From NCBI GenBank assembly GCA_907163375.1, contig CAJQUW010007257.1, forward strand, positions 1 to 64,000: a stretch of 64,000 nt of DNA. The letters run 5' to 3'. The translations under genes were made by a program, and so were the position numbers. A model generated the notes under the pieces. The model made no database searches and was not told the DNA's origin. It saw nothing but the letters and a program-made list of their open reading frames with translations. The first letter of the stretch is position 1, and every line of letters starts with the position of its first letter. Origin of the DNA: Prostheceraeus crozeri (Eukaryota > Platyhelminthes > Polycladida > Euryleptidae). Below, in pieces: positions 21,780 to 31,990 of the stretch.

Positions 21780-21905
21780 TAGTAAGAGCACGCTAGTGTT
21801 CTACAGCAAGACATGTATTGAAAGCATGACAATACAGGCGGCGTTATGAACGCCCAAGTGAACACTGCTTGACCGTCCAGTCATTGACACAATCATCACA
21901 TGACA
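21780..21905 (-). repeat. LTR (5' LTR of the Gypsy element)
   Basis: 126 bp, differing at one position from 17956-18081. Its outer edge abuts the 272-bp duplication directly, with a shared CACATGA at the junction and at the left edge of the left duplicate. Confidence 0.85.
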
Positions 21906-22177
21906 GAAACATGAACGGAAAAATGAGTTCTTTTCGTTCTGTGACTAAATAAAATCTATTAAGAATGGATGCGGATGTCTAGGTGTTACGTGTGATAGTC
22001 AACAAAATAAAAATTAAAAATTGATTCGAAGATAAAAACCATCCGCAATTATATTCAACAGAGACCTTGCCGAAGCAAAATTACCGAAGTCTTGAAATTT
22101 GAATGTTGATATCTTGATACAAGGAATTATACAAATGTAAAACTATCTAGAATAAGTTAAAGCATCATCAACATTTT
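21906..22177 (+). repeat. 272-bp direct duplication, right copy
   Basis: Same orientation and length as 17659-17930. Because it lies outside both LTRs it looks like a very long target duplication, or host DNA duplicated during repair, rather than part of the element. CACATGA at the end of the LTR and just before the left copy suggests microhomology-mediated joining. Confidence 0.85.
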
Positions 22178-22291
22178 ATTAACACTTGTACGACACATAT
22201 AAGGGAAGGATCAATAATCTAATCTACAGTACAAGGTTATGCTTTATAGCGACTGCAGCTATTGTACTACAATATGATCCCGCCATAACGT

Positions 22292-22940
22292 CTACGGGAT
22301 ATAACGTACACATGAAATATTCCTGGCAAAATATCCTTCTTCTTCTTCTTCTAAGTGTCGTGTCGGGGGGCGGGGGGCATGGGTGATCATGGTCCGATGC
22401 CGCTTTCTGGATCTCGCATCGTGCAGTAGCTCCGCTGGTGTCCTTCGCAGACATCCACTCAAATTGTCCGTCAGCTTTTCTCTTTGTCTGCCTCTACTCC
22501 TTATTCCAGCAATTTTTCCGATAGTCACCAGGTTCTCCATGCCTTCTCGTCTCACGACATGATCGAAGAAAATTGCTTGGCTTCTTCTGATATTGTCTGA
22601 GAGGGTTCTTTTCTCACCGACACGTCTCAAGACTCCTTCGTTTGTTATTCTTTCTGTGAATGATAGCCTATCCTCTACATTTTTCTCAGAAGACCACATC
22701 TCTGCAGCATTTAAAATGGAAGTAGCTATTTTATTCAGCGTCCATGCCTCGCTGCCGTATCCTAGAATTGAGATCACCTAGAACTCGTTTTCTGGTCTTG
22801 AAGGAAAATTTTCGGTTGGTTAAGATCTTTGAGATGTCCATGAAGGCCTTCTTGGCTTGAGCGATTCTTATCTTGATTTCTGTTAAGGATCTTCCATCAC
22901 TTGCTAATATGGTCCCAATGTGTTTGAATGTGTTGTTACG
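22292..22940 (-). mobile_element. LINE fragment, 3' end of ORF2 (post-RT domain)
   Basis: On the minus strand, frames read FKHIGTILASDGRSLTEIKI, then LGYGSEAWTLNKIATSILNA, then ITNEGVLRRVGEKRTL, GMENLVTIGKIAG, RSRGRQREKLTDNL and RTPAELLHDARSRKR. This order (YGSEAWTL, TNEEVLRR, GRQR, PAEL..AR.R) is the conserved C-terminal tail of invertebrate LINE reverse transcriptases of the RTE/CR1-like sort. The upstream piece is in a different frame from the 161-residue open stretch, so it is shifted at least once. The 5' part (endonuclease and RT core) is missing, as usual for 5' truncation. A GAA-type run at 22336-22353 is the probable 3' tail. Dead copy. Confidence 0.75.
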
Positions 22941-22944
22941 TCTT

Positions 22945-25440
22945 CTTGCATGATGTTAATTTAACTAATTTACTTTGTTCACCCGTTTGTGCACTGTGAT
23001 TTTAAATTACTGCAATAAAACACACAATTATTTCAAATAAACCCGCTTTTCTCGCTACTTGAAAGTTGCATCTATCATGTTTACGATTGGTTTTTACCAG
23101 ACATTTCTGCAGCTAAATCCATATAATGTGAATTTCTCACTTGTGATCATTGACTGAAACACAATGCTCAATAACAGAGCTGAAGCAAGTGTGGTTGAAA
23201 TAAAATGTCTTTTGATTTTTTCCAATTTGATATGCGACATCAGGTTTACCTACGTGAATTTGACAACACAATACTTGGTATTAAGATCGATTTTATGGTC
23301 ACTCGCACATTCATGCTACAATTTCATGAGCATATTATCGCATATCCTATTTTCTGATTGAGATTTGTTTTCTAATAAACGGAACAGTTTTAAGTGTTTT
23401 AAAACATGACTTTAAGCCATGCTTTTGTGCATGCTGTAGCGTTGTTTTTAAGGTGATTTCAGAGACCTTGTCATGAAGCCGCGTTTCTAGATATGTTTCA
23501 ATAATCAGCCATGTTTTTTAAACATTAACCGAGATACTAGTAATTTGGGAACATAATATAGGCTTGTCGATATGCGCTTGAAGTTTATTTCAATGAACCC
23601 TTAAACCTTCTCTGTAGCTCTTTGAGATGGTCGATTCATTTGAAGAAAACGATACAAAATAGTAAAACAAAATGATCTATTCAGAGTATGATCAGTGCCA
23701 ACTTTATTTCCCCCGAGCTTTCTTTTCATTAAATTCTTATTCATCCTAGTAAAGTTGGGCATCACTTTCCCTATAGTATTACAGATGAAGTTATATCTGT
23801 GCCCACATTGAAGAATCTGTATTATTCTTACAGCTGTCAATGAAGCAAAATATGAAATAAAATATTGCTTTTATTACTTTTACTTCTATTGCATTTGATG
23901 GAGGGTACATGGATGTTAACAGGAAATGTTCTTATAGTTCATTTACAATTGCTGAAATACACATTCTATTTTGCCATAAATCGTTAGTCGTTTCAATCGC
24001 CAATTATCTATTCTATCAGTTACCTATTTGTCTTTACACAGGTTTGATCTTGAACACTAAAGAATTATGAATGAAGCTGATGGGGAGCGTGGAGATGTTT
24101 CGTAACATTCCAATTCAGTCCTTGAAACACATGATCTCATAAATTTTGCTTCTCTTGAAAAATCAGTTTAAAAGCTAATAAATAGTACAGTATGTCACGA
24201 GAGATGTTAAACTGAAATGCAGATTATTGATGTTTTGTTTTTTTATATTTTTGAACAATGTACACATGTATGTATGCATATACTCTACGAGTACGTTTTT
24301 TATCATTGGTCAATCACTTGCAAGTATTTACATTACATCTCTGAAAAACATAAACATTTTCTAGCCAGCTCGGTCTAAATGTACATAGAATCTGTAAGTA
24401 AGTTTGACAGGCACTGACTCTCCGATAGTACATCAAGCGCATTGATCAGCGATTCCCACTTCCGCGAAATCAAAAAATAATCATGAGTTTTAATTGTCTA
24501 TAAAAATTGTCTGCATTAAACTTTCAACTTTAAATCAAAGCTTTAGTCTCATAATGATGCCACAATACATTGCATTTCGAGTGACTTTTGTAACATTGTG
24601 GTTATGCAATAGATAAAATTGCATTTGTTACATCTTTTAGAAGAACCTTGTGAAAGATGAAACTTGCATCTTTGTGGAAGAAAGATTACACATCATTTTG
24701 CGTTAAAAAGTGCGTCAAATGATTACAATGATTCAAATGATTAATAGAGCTCTATTAGCGACGAACAATTGGTGACATTATTGTGATATTCAAACTTGCT
24801 AGAAGTTCTTCAAATCTTCATATTTCGAACTCAAATCAAAACTTTTGGCATTGAATTCATTTAACATCACATTATCTTCTAAATACATGTATGTGAGGGT
24901 AAATTGTCATGACATGAAAAATGTTGCAGGACAATATTTTTAATCTTGCCCTTCTGGGAGTGCAGGATAAATTTCATAGGAATATTCGTATAATCACAAT
25001 GAGTATGGGATATTTGCCATAGATTTAGAAGACAAGCTATTCTATGAAACCCGAGATAGTCGCAAGATAGTGGCAGAAGGGCAAGATTTGTACACGTTCT
25101 TGCCTTCTAGCTTCATGGAATAATTTCCTACTAGCATATTATGATGAATGAAATTTATAGAGCAACAAAAAACGTATGCACAAGTAAAAAAGGATGCACA
25201 ATAGCTGTATAACAATATTTTTTTATAATAATTCATATTTTTTGCACTTAAGCTTGGAGCACATCCTTGATTGAAACATGATATTGATTAAGTTTGAATT
25301 TTCAAAATACTCGTCTGAATGTCTTTCGAATGATAAAAAGTGAAATGAACTTATCATGACTAGCGTTCATCAACAAACTCAAGAGTGACGATGATCCTAC
25401 CAAAACAAAGAAGCAGTATTAATGGTGGAAAATAGTTTTA
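22945..25440. other. no gene seen; short repeat at 23872-23953
   Basis: AT-rich non-coding sequence. 23872-23953 is the partner of 7587-7663. The 79-codon and similar open frames are not convincing. Confidence 0.45.
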
Positions 25441-25444
25441 GCCA

Positions 25445-26045
25445 GTATTTGTCAGTTTTAGCCGAAAAATGGTGAGTAGTAAGAAAGTGACAAACACCCG
25501 ACCGGCGCGCCCCCTCCCCCTCCCCTCCCCCTCCCCCCCCTCTGGAACGACAGAGGTTGTGGTCTGTCGTGGTGTGCCGGCCAGGTTGGTTCACGTTCAC
25601 AACATGTTCGCTGACTCCCCCCCCTCCCCCTCCCCCCCCCTCGAAAACGACAGAGTGTGAGACTCGGATGTGTTGGTCTCGTATGGGTTGACGTGGCCGA
25701 CCGCCTAGGTTGACGTGGGCGACCGTCTAGGTTGACGTGGGCGACCGTCTAGGTTGGCGTGGTGGAATGGTGAAACGGACTTTAGATTCGTGATCAGCGT
25801 AAAATTCCGCATCGGTATGGTGAATTTGAAGTCAATCGGCGAGAAAAAATGTTTCTTCAAAATTTTGGCAGAGTTAAAATTTGGCACGTTTTGGTATGTA
25901 GCGCCCAAACGAAGCATCGGATGAGAAAACGGAGGCCAGATTCGGATTCAGCGTGAAATTCTGCATCGGTATGGTGAATTTGAACGCCATCGGAGAGAAA
26001 AATTTTCGCTGACTCCCCCCCCTCTGGACCAAAGTAAGTATATAA
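25445..26045 (+). repeat. isolated G/C-run repeat block (stray Polinton terminal-repeat piece)
   Basis: C-run units (CCCCCCCCCTCTGGAACGAC and CCCCTCGAAAACGAC) and the segment with CGAAGCATCGGATGAGAAAACGG match the blocks at 34.0-35.2 kb in the same orientation and at 4.7-5.2 kb inverted. It holds a 22-bp minisatellite AGGTTGACGTGGGCGACCGTCT repeated about four times at 25686-25763. No element gene lies beside it, so it looks like a solo terminal repeat or a small internal-deletion derivative. Confidence 0.65.
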
Positions 26046-27950
26046 GGGAAGTATGGAATCAATGGTTGATTTGTGGCGACAGCTATGATATTACTTTTTC
26101 GCCAGCTCTTATAAGCAGCTTTATTTGATGTCTCAATTGATAACAGAATAGTATTGAAATATTGAATAGAAGGGGCTGAATAGCTATGTCAAAACTATGA
26201 AGTAGTGAAAAATTACATAGTTATCCGTAGCCATCTGGAAGACAAAAACATGAGATGAAGAGCCATTTCTATGGTTAAAATGCTAGATTCGATTTGGCAT
26301 AGAAATTAATTGATTATTTAGGTATAGATGACTACAAACCACTCTATACGATTTAAGGAGGGGGTGGGTTCTTATGATTGCATTCATGTACTGTGTATGA
26401 ACGTGTTTACAAAATTTTGCCCACTGAACATCTGAAAATCTTTGTATCAAATCTAGAAATGCTTCATTTTCTTATTGATAGCCAATTGTACATACATTCA
26501 TTGATTAGTTTTAAATTTCCATTCATGAATGTATGTTGGAAACATGATAAACCTTACCTACATTATATACTCTTAGTCCTATTTTTTTCATCTGATTATG
26601 AAAGCATCCTATGTGAAATTTAACTATTATTTTATTGACATCCTAACATATTATTTTTTTCTTACATCTGAGTATTCCCTCGTATTCCCTTCTATGATCA
26701 ATAGCGGTATTTGATGATCCGTGTTGAGATGACAATTTATAAAGAAATAGTCAAATTCTGAAATGTTGTCACTAAATTATTGATGTATCACGTAAATGAC
26801 TGTTTTTGTTAGTGATGAAAATAATGAAAAATGATGAATGACGCTCCAGCCTTAAGCTGCAGATACTTTATATTAATTGCATTCGAGTATATTGAGCAAT
26901 TAATACAATAGTTCCTCGGCTTTCGGCAAATCACTGAAAAGTAAAATTATATTCACAACAGAAAGAGGAAAGCAACACGAAACATTCAGATGCAGATGAA
27001 AACATTTGTGACGCAGATTTGATTTCATCGGTTGGAACATCATAGGCTGCATCAATTCACAAAAGGCCTACAACCGAAATTTGTGTTATTAAGCTATAGA
27101 ATAAACCACAAAACGTTTCACTTTTGGTTTGATCACTTTTGCAAATCAAATTTCGAGTGCTGTTCATTCAAGTTTTTGTCTAGACGTTGCGAATAATTAT
27201 CAATTAATTCCACCGTACATGTTCATCTGACATCGGTATTAAGCATTTCAAAGTGCAGTATAGAGTACTGAATACTGATTGCCTCATACTGCTTCACGAT
27301 GTTGACAAAAATGCACATATATAGGGATGATCAAAGGTAACTTCCTAAAGCAATATTTCAATTATATTTCAATTTCAATATCCAAGAAAGTAATAGACAT
27401 GAATAGCATTTTTTCAAGACGGAAATTTACTGGGCATTCAAGTTTATGACAAATTATTTTTGGCAGCTAAATCTCTCAGAATTTTTATTATTTCGCTGTG
27501 AATACCCCGCTGTTGCTCCTCTTGCGAGTATGTAGGCTAACTTTATTTTAACAAATTATATTTCACATATAGGCCTACTAATAATTGCTTCAGCATGACT
27601 TCGAAAATTTTCGGTGCGAGCAGGTGAGTGCAGCGCACACCCATAAAAAATCATTGTTTTCATCAGCTAATATCATAAAATAAACTTACATTAGTTATTT
27701 TGGACATTTTCGAATCATGATAAATATAAATTTCGGTTGAAGAAACAGCTTTTCTAAATTGATCAAAATTGATTATTAAGCTTCTGTTAAAGGCTTAAAT
27801 AAAAAATATTGCAACAAATGTGTCAGACTCATCAAAATACAAGTTTGTAGGTAGGCTATTCGATTCCTCTAACGGCCGATGCAGTACAACCAATTATTGT
27901 GATGTAATCAACTAGATCTGTAGGTCATCACTACCACATTGGTTGCCTAC
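26046..27950. other. no gene seen
   Basis: AT-rich non-coding sequence with an 81-codon chance frame at 26378. Nothing supported. Confidence 0.5.
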
Positions 27951-27956
27951 CACTGA

Positions 27957-28110
27957 CGGTACTTATGGGCTATCTCCCCCCCCAGGTTTTCTAATTTGTC
28001 TAAAATCTACTGATATGAATCAATCGTCACTAAACTTCGGATACACGTACTTAAGCATGTTTTCTACCTAGATGCAAAATTTTATGTAGATCGGAAAGTA
28101 CTTTTTGCAT
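27957..28110. repeat. inverted repeat, left arm
   Basis: It is complementary to about 31846-31990 at roughly 75% by eye (shared ATTTGTCTAAAATCT and GAATCAATCGTCAC). The Penelope-like element sits between the arms. Without that insertion the arms would be about 350 bp apart, so this is probably an older fold-back or MITE-like element that served as a landing site. Confidence 0.5.
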
Positions 28111-28427
28111 TAGATACAATAACGTAAAGTGGAGCGATGTCAACAGCTTGCTTGATGTGACTTCGTCTGTTCGAAGCATCATTGCTGATAGTGTGTGCAT
28201 TGTTCTCTCTCCCTCTTCGTCTCATCCACTGCAATTTGAAATCTTCCCACGACCACTACCTTGCCACACCTTTATTAAGCCAAGCATATTAATATAAGGG
28301 ATGTGGTCTGGTCATCATCGCTTGACGAGTTGTCGTGAAATGACTTTGTTAAACTCAAGTGTTTTCTGTTCAGACGATGAGGTCACTGACGAGTCAGATC
28401 AAGCTATCGGCATCGCTGCACTTTAAG
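28111..28427. other. spacer between inverted arm and PLE; TATA-like site
   Basis: No coding. TTAATATAAGGG near 28290 followed by TCATCATCG is weakly like the TATA/initiator pairs of the Polinton arms, with shorter spacing; not called as a promoter. Confidence 0.35.
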
Positions 28428-28470
28428 TTATCGCTCCTATTGACAGTGAGAAGCCGTAAGCTTTTGATAG

Positions 28471-28535
28471 GTTTATTAGCAGCAAACATGTTTCAGTAGG
28501 CAAGCTACCATCATCAGTGACAACGGTCAATAAAC
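28471..28535 (-). ncRNA. hammerhead ribozyme in PLE pseudo-LTR, copy 1
   Basis: The minus strand holds CTGATGA, stem II GGTAG/CTACT with loop CTTGC, then GAAAC, then a minimal stem III with GTT as cleavage triplet, and stem I GTTTATT/AATAAAC closed near the core by TG/CA. Penelope-like elements are known to carry type I hammerheads with very short stem III that work best as dimers, and this one fits. Confidence 0.72.
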
Positions 28536-28574
28536 AAGGATGCAATATATACAGTGCGAATGAGACAAGAAAAA

Positions 28575-30953
28575 TCAATATAGGAAAAGCGGCTGTGATT
28601 GGCTGCGGTTATTCATTAGGTACTGTGAATGAAGGAATGACTTTATGTACAATGATTCAGCAATTTTCGTGTATGGAGTGCGAATGAGAATTTTAAAATT
28701 ATCTTTATTTGGGATGTGAACATGAAGAGATATTTCGGATGCTGGTCGACCTTTCACGTGTTCTTTTATCCTAGTGAAAATATGGCGACGGGTTTCACCG
28801 ACGTAGCATTGACTGCAATGCTCACAAGTATACTTATACACTACGGAAGATAACTCATTGAAAGGAATTTTATCTTTATTGCTTATCATGTTTTGTGTTT
28901 TGTATGTGTTCAAGGCAATTCTTAAAATACTATTTTCTAAAGCACTATTTATGTGGCGAATATTACGTTTTATGCGAGAAAGAAGAGTTGAAACATAGGG
29001 GAGCTTCCAAAATATTTCAGTTTTTTCGCTAGATTCTATTTTAGTCTTAGGATTATCACAACGCTCAAAGACTTTATTTATTCTATCCGGATGATATCCG
29101 TTTTGAATAAAAATATTCCTAACTTTGTTTTTGTTATAATCGCGGTCGGCAGGGAGACTGCTTAGTTTTTGAGATCTATTGTACAAGGCTTTAATCGCGT
29201 TGTTCTTATAAGAGTCAGGACTGTAGGAGTTGCTATGAGTATACAATAAAGTATTGGTTTCTTTTGTTATCCAATTGGTTTCAAATTTGCCATTTTTTAT
29301 GAAAATATTCATATCTAGAAAATTGATAGAGTCATTTATGGGTTCTTCTATCGTAAATTGAAGAGATGAATTAACAGCATTGAGCTGGTCTAAAAAAGTG
29401 AGGGCTTCGGTTCGAGACCGAAAGACTGCTAAAATATCGTCGACGTACCTAATGTAAAAGTCCGGCATTTGCATTTTACTTTCTATAATATTTAAAGAGA
29501 ATTCAGCCATAAGAGGTGCAAGGGAGGATCCCATACTCATTCCTTCTTTTTGAAGGTAGTTTCTACTGTTGAACAGGAACGGCACATTAGTGCAAGCGAG
29601 TTGCAAGAGAGTACGCAAAGTATTATCATTAATAGGAAATCTATCAAAATTGACTAAGCTAATTATATGGTCGATAGTGTCATTGACTGGAATATTAGTG
29701 AAAAGTTGAACAGCATCGAAACTAACTAAGTAAGGATTTTCATACGGAAAATCGAAAGAGTTAATTTTTCTTTGAGCTGTAAAGCTATCCTTAGTTGAAA
29801 AAGACTTTGGCAAAAAAGGTTTTAGGTGAGCAAGAAGCCAGTCGCAAATGTTTTTGCAGAAGGAGTCAGTCATTGACAGGATCGGTCTCATTGGAGGATC
29901 ATTGACGTTCTTGTGCAGTTTAGGAAGACCGTAGAGTCTGCTTGGCTGGCAACCGGTACTTCGCAGCAGCTTGTATTGAGAATCGGTGAGTTGCCTATTG
30001 TTCTTGAGTTGGAGTAGCTTGTTGTTGACTTGAGTTTCCTTTGAAATGAAAACATTCTTCTTATTGGTTGGAATTTGGGAAAATTTAGGTGACTCGAGCA
30101 GTTTCTCCATCTTCTTAATGTACTGGTCTTTGTCCATGAGGACCACGCAATTGCCTTTGTCCGGTTTTGTGATGTAGAGATCCTTTTCTTTGCAGATGGC
30201 CTTGAGAGTCTTCATCATTTGTATGATTTTCCTTGGGATACTTTGCTTCTTCTTCAATATGAGTCTGATTGTCGACTTGATAAGAAACTTCACGTCTTCT
30301 TCTTTTTCTTGTAGTTGTTCGAGGGACTTGATACGCTTGAAAATTGCTTCACCTTCTATCTTGAGCTTCATCTCGTTCGGTTTGCAGGGCCAACACATTC
30401 CAAGACCATATGTCAGCGCCTCCTTCTCCTGATCGGTCAGGACTCTTTTGGACAGGTTGACGATCCTCAGTTTTGTGGAAGGTTCGGGATCAGCTTCAGC
30501 TTGAGAGTGGAATTGTAGATTTTCTAACTTCTTTGAGTGTTGTAGTTTGATTCGATCGATTGTTTTGACATTGGAAGATTGACTTAGGACTTGGATGATC
30601 GGAAGGACATCTGGTTGGCAGGTAATTTCGAAGGTTCTGAGTGCTTCGTTGGTTGATTCGACTTTTGCCATATTCTCATTGTGGACTTTGTGGAGGGTTT
30701 TGAATTGACCTTTCTTTAGAAGATGTTGATGTTGTTTGATCGATCTCGGCAGACGGCATTTCAAGAAATTTGGAATAACTTTCAAATCTAGGCAATCCTT
30801 TGTAAATTTCTGGTGCAGAATTGCCTTTTCAGATTTGAGATAAAGCTTCTTGTGTTGACGGGCAGTTGTCTGATGTTCGATCGGCAGTAGCAGCAAGACA
30901 GTATTGACAGTGAGAAGCCGTAAGCTTTTGATAGGTTTATTAGCAGCAAACAT
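28575..30953 (-). CDS. PLE reverse transcriptase with GIY-YIG endonuclease
   Basis: One uninterrupted frame of 792 residues. The ATG (MFAANKPIKSLRL) lies inside the pseudo-LTR just past the hammerhead, so translation begins in the repeat. The N-terminal 250 residues are basic and helical. RT motifs: LYITKPDKGNCVVLMD (about 268-283), SRLYGLPKLHK, YLVSFDAVQLFTNIPV, GMSMGSSLAPLMAEF and FYIRYVDDILAVF (catalytic DD). The C-terminal GIY-YIG nuclease has VVYKYTCEHCSQCYVGETRR followed by FTRIKEH, including the Cys cluster typical of EN(+) Penelope elements. It nicks target DNA and primes reverse transcription there. The intact 2.4-kb frame suggests a recently active copy. Confidence 0.93.
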   Translation of the reverse strand: MFAANKPIKSLRLLTVNTVLLLLPIEHQTTARQHKKLYLKSEKAILHQKFTKDCLDLKVIPNFLKCRLPRSIKQHQHLLKKGQFKTLHKVHNENMAKVESTNEALRTFEITCQPDVLPIIQVLSQSSNVKTIDRIKLQHSKKLENLQFHSQAEADPEPSTKLRIVNLSKRVLTDQEKEALTYGLGMCWPCKPNEMKLKIEGEAIFKRIKSLEQLQEKEEDVKFLIKSTIRLILKKKQSIPRKIIQMMKTLKAICKEKDLYITKPDKGNCVVLMDKDQYIKKMEKLLESPKFSQIPTNKKNVFISKETQVNNKLLQLKNNRQLTDSQYKLLRSTGCQPSRLYGLPKLHKNVNDPPMRPILSMTDSFCKNICDWLLAHLKPFLPKSFSTKDSFTAQRKINSFDFPYENPYLVSFDAVQLFTNIPVNDTIDHIISLVNFDRFPINDNTLRTLLQLACTNVPFLFNSRNYLQKEGMSMGSSLAPLMAEFSLNIIESKMQMPDFYIRYVDDILAVFRSRTEALTFLDQLNAVNSSLQFTIEEPINDSINFLDMNIFIKNGKFETNWITKETNTLLYTHSNSYSPDSYKNNAIKALYNRSQKLSSLPADRDYNKNKVRNIFIQNGYHPDRINKVFERCDNPKTKIESSEKTEIFWKLPYVSTLLSRIKRNIRHINSALENSILRIALNTYKTQNMISNKDKIPFNELSSVVYKYTCEHCSQCYVGETRRHIFTRIKEHVKGRPASEISLHVHIPNKDNFKILIRTPYTKIAESLYIKSFLHSQYLMNNRSQSQPLFLY

Positions 30954-31036
30954 GTTTCAGTAGGCAAGCTACCATCATCAGTGACAACGGTCAATAAACA
31001 ATGATGCAATATATACAGTGCGAATGAGACAAGAAA
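30902..31036 (-). repeat. PLE internal pseudo-LTR
   Basis: Matches 28438-28572 at an offset of 2464 bases with about one difference noticed. It separates the truncated leading copy from the full copy and holds the ORF start and hammerhead copy 2. Confidence 0.85.
30935..30999 (-). ncRNA. hammerhead ribozyme in PLE pseudo-LTR, copy 2
   Basis: Same 65-base motif as 28471-28535, with the full ORF starting immediately downstream. Confidence 0.72.
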
Positions 31037-31038
31037 AA

Positions 31039-31743
31039 TCAATATAGGAAAAGCGGCTGTGATTGGCTGCGGTTATTCATTAGGTACTGTGAATGAAGGA
31101 ATGACTTTATGTACAATGATTCAGCAATTTTCGTGTATGGAGTGCGAATGAGAATTTTAAAATTATCTTTATTTGGGATGTGAACATGAAGAGATATTTC
31201 GGATGCTGGTCGACCTTTCACGTGTTCTTTTATCCTAGTGAAAATATGGCGACGGGTTTCACCGACGTAGCATTGACTGCAATGCTCACAAGTATACTTA
31301 TACACTACGGAAGATAACTCATTGAAAGGAATTTTATCTTTATTGCTTATCATGTTTTGTGTTTTGTATGTGTTCAAGGCAATTCTTAAAATACTATTTT
31401 CTAAAGCACTATTTATGTGGCGAATATTACGTTTTATGCGAGAAAGAAGAGTTGAAACATAGGGGAGCTTCCAAAATATTTCAGTTTTTTCGCTAGATTC
31501 TATTTTAGTCTTAGGATTATCACAACGCTCAAAGACTTTATTTATTCTATCCGGATGATATCCGTTTTGAATAAAAATATTCCTAACTTTGTTTTTGTTA
31601 TAATCGCGGTCGGCAGGGAGACTGCTTAGTTTTTGAGATCTATTGTACAAGGCTTTAATCGCGTTGTTCTTATAAGAGTCAGGACTGTAGGAGTTGCTAT
31701 GAGTATACAATAAAGTATTGGTTTCGCACTGTATATATTGCAT
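31039..31743 (-). pseudogene. 5'-truncated tandem PLE copy (C-terminal 228 residues)
   Basis: From ETNTLLYTHSNSYSP onward this frame repeats the end of the full ORF, including the GIY-YIG nuclease, without visible change. The RT core is absent. It begins abruptly at the inverted terminal piece, so it is the truncated leader copy normal for Penelope insertions. No separate function is assumed. Confidence 0.85.
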
Positions 31744-31747
31744 CCTT

Positions 31748-31812
31748 GTTTATTGACCGTTGTCACTGATGATGGTAGCTTGCCTACTGAAACATGTTTG
31801 CTGCTAATAAAC
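31748..31812 (+). ncRNA. hammerhead ribozyme in the inverted PLE terminus, copy 3
   Basis: Same motif, opposite strand: stem I 31748-31754 with 31806-31812, CTGATGA at 31766, GAAAC at 31789. It belongs to the inverted terminal piece of the element. Confidence 0.68.
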
Positions 31813-31845
31813 CTATTATCGCTCCTAATTTAAAAAGGACCTCTC

Positions 31846-31990
31846 CGATTTGCCTAAAACTTGGTATGTGGCTAGAGAATATACTCACTTACGTGTGTTT
31901 AAAGTTTTGTGACGATTGATTCATTTTAGCAGATTTTAGACAAATTTGAAAACGTGGGGGAGATAACCGACAAGTACCCCACTGACATAA
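31846..31990. repeat. inverted repeat, right arm
   Basis: Complementary to 27957-28110; see that entry. Confidence 0.5.

Larger units (their letters stand above)
17956..21905 (-). mobile_element. Ty3/Gypsy LTR retrotransposon (Metaviridae)
   Basis: A 3.95-kb element on the minus strand: LTR, gag with two zinc knuckles, protease, reverse transcriptase, RNase H, integrase, LTR. The LTRs are 126 bp and differ at one position, so the insertion is recent. The order protease-RT-RNase H-integrase is the Ty3/Gypsy order, and the RT wording (VCLVDLRNAYLQIRV, AYVDDIIVNE) fits a Gypsy lineage widespread in invertebrates. It is nearly whole, broken in about one place in pol. No 4-6-bp target duplication is visible at the LTR ends; instead a 272-bp duplication flanks it. 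Confidence 0.9.
28428..31827 (-). mobile_element. Penelope-like element (PLE) with 12-bp target duplication
   Basis: The element body is 28440-31815, flanked by TTATCGCTCCTA at 28428-28439 and 31816-31827. On the minus strand the order is an inverted terminal piece (31728-31815), a 5'-truncated copy of the ORF (31039-31725), a pseudo-LTR (30902-31036), a full-length ORF, and a second pseudo-LTR (28438-28572). Head-to-tail partial tandem copies with pseudo-LTRs and an inverted end are the classic Penelope layout. The two copies look near-identical over about 800 bp and the target duplication is perfect, so the insertion is young and may be active. Confidence 0.9.

Noticed and set aside
17659-22177. 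DIRS-type split direct repeats
   Set aside because: The order is A-B-internal-B-A, not the split arrangement of DIRS elements, and the enzyme is a DDE integrase with no tyrosine recombinase.
28290-28320. Fifth TATA/initiator promoter
   Set aside because: The spacing from TATAAG to TCATC is about 22 bases, short of the 30-31 seen in the Polinton arms.
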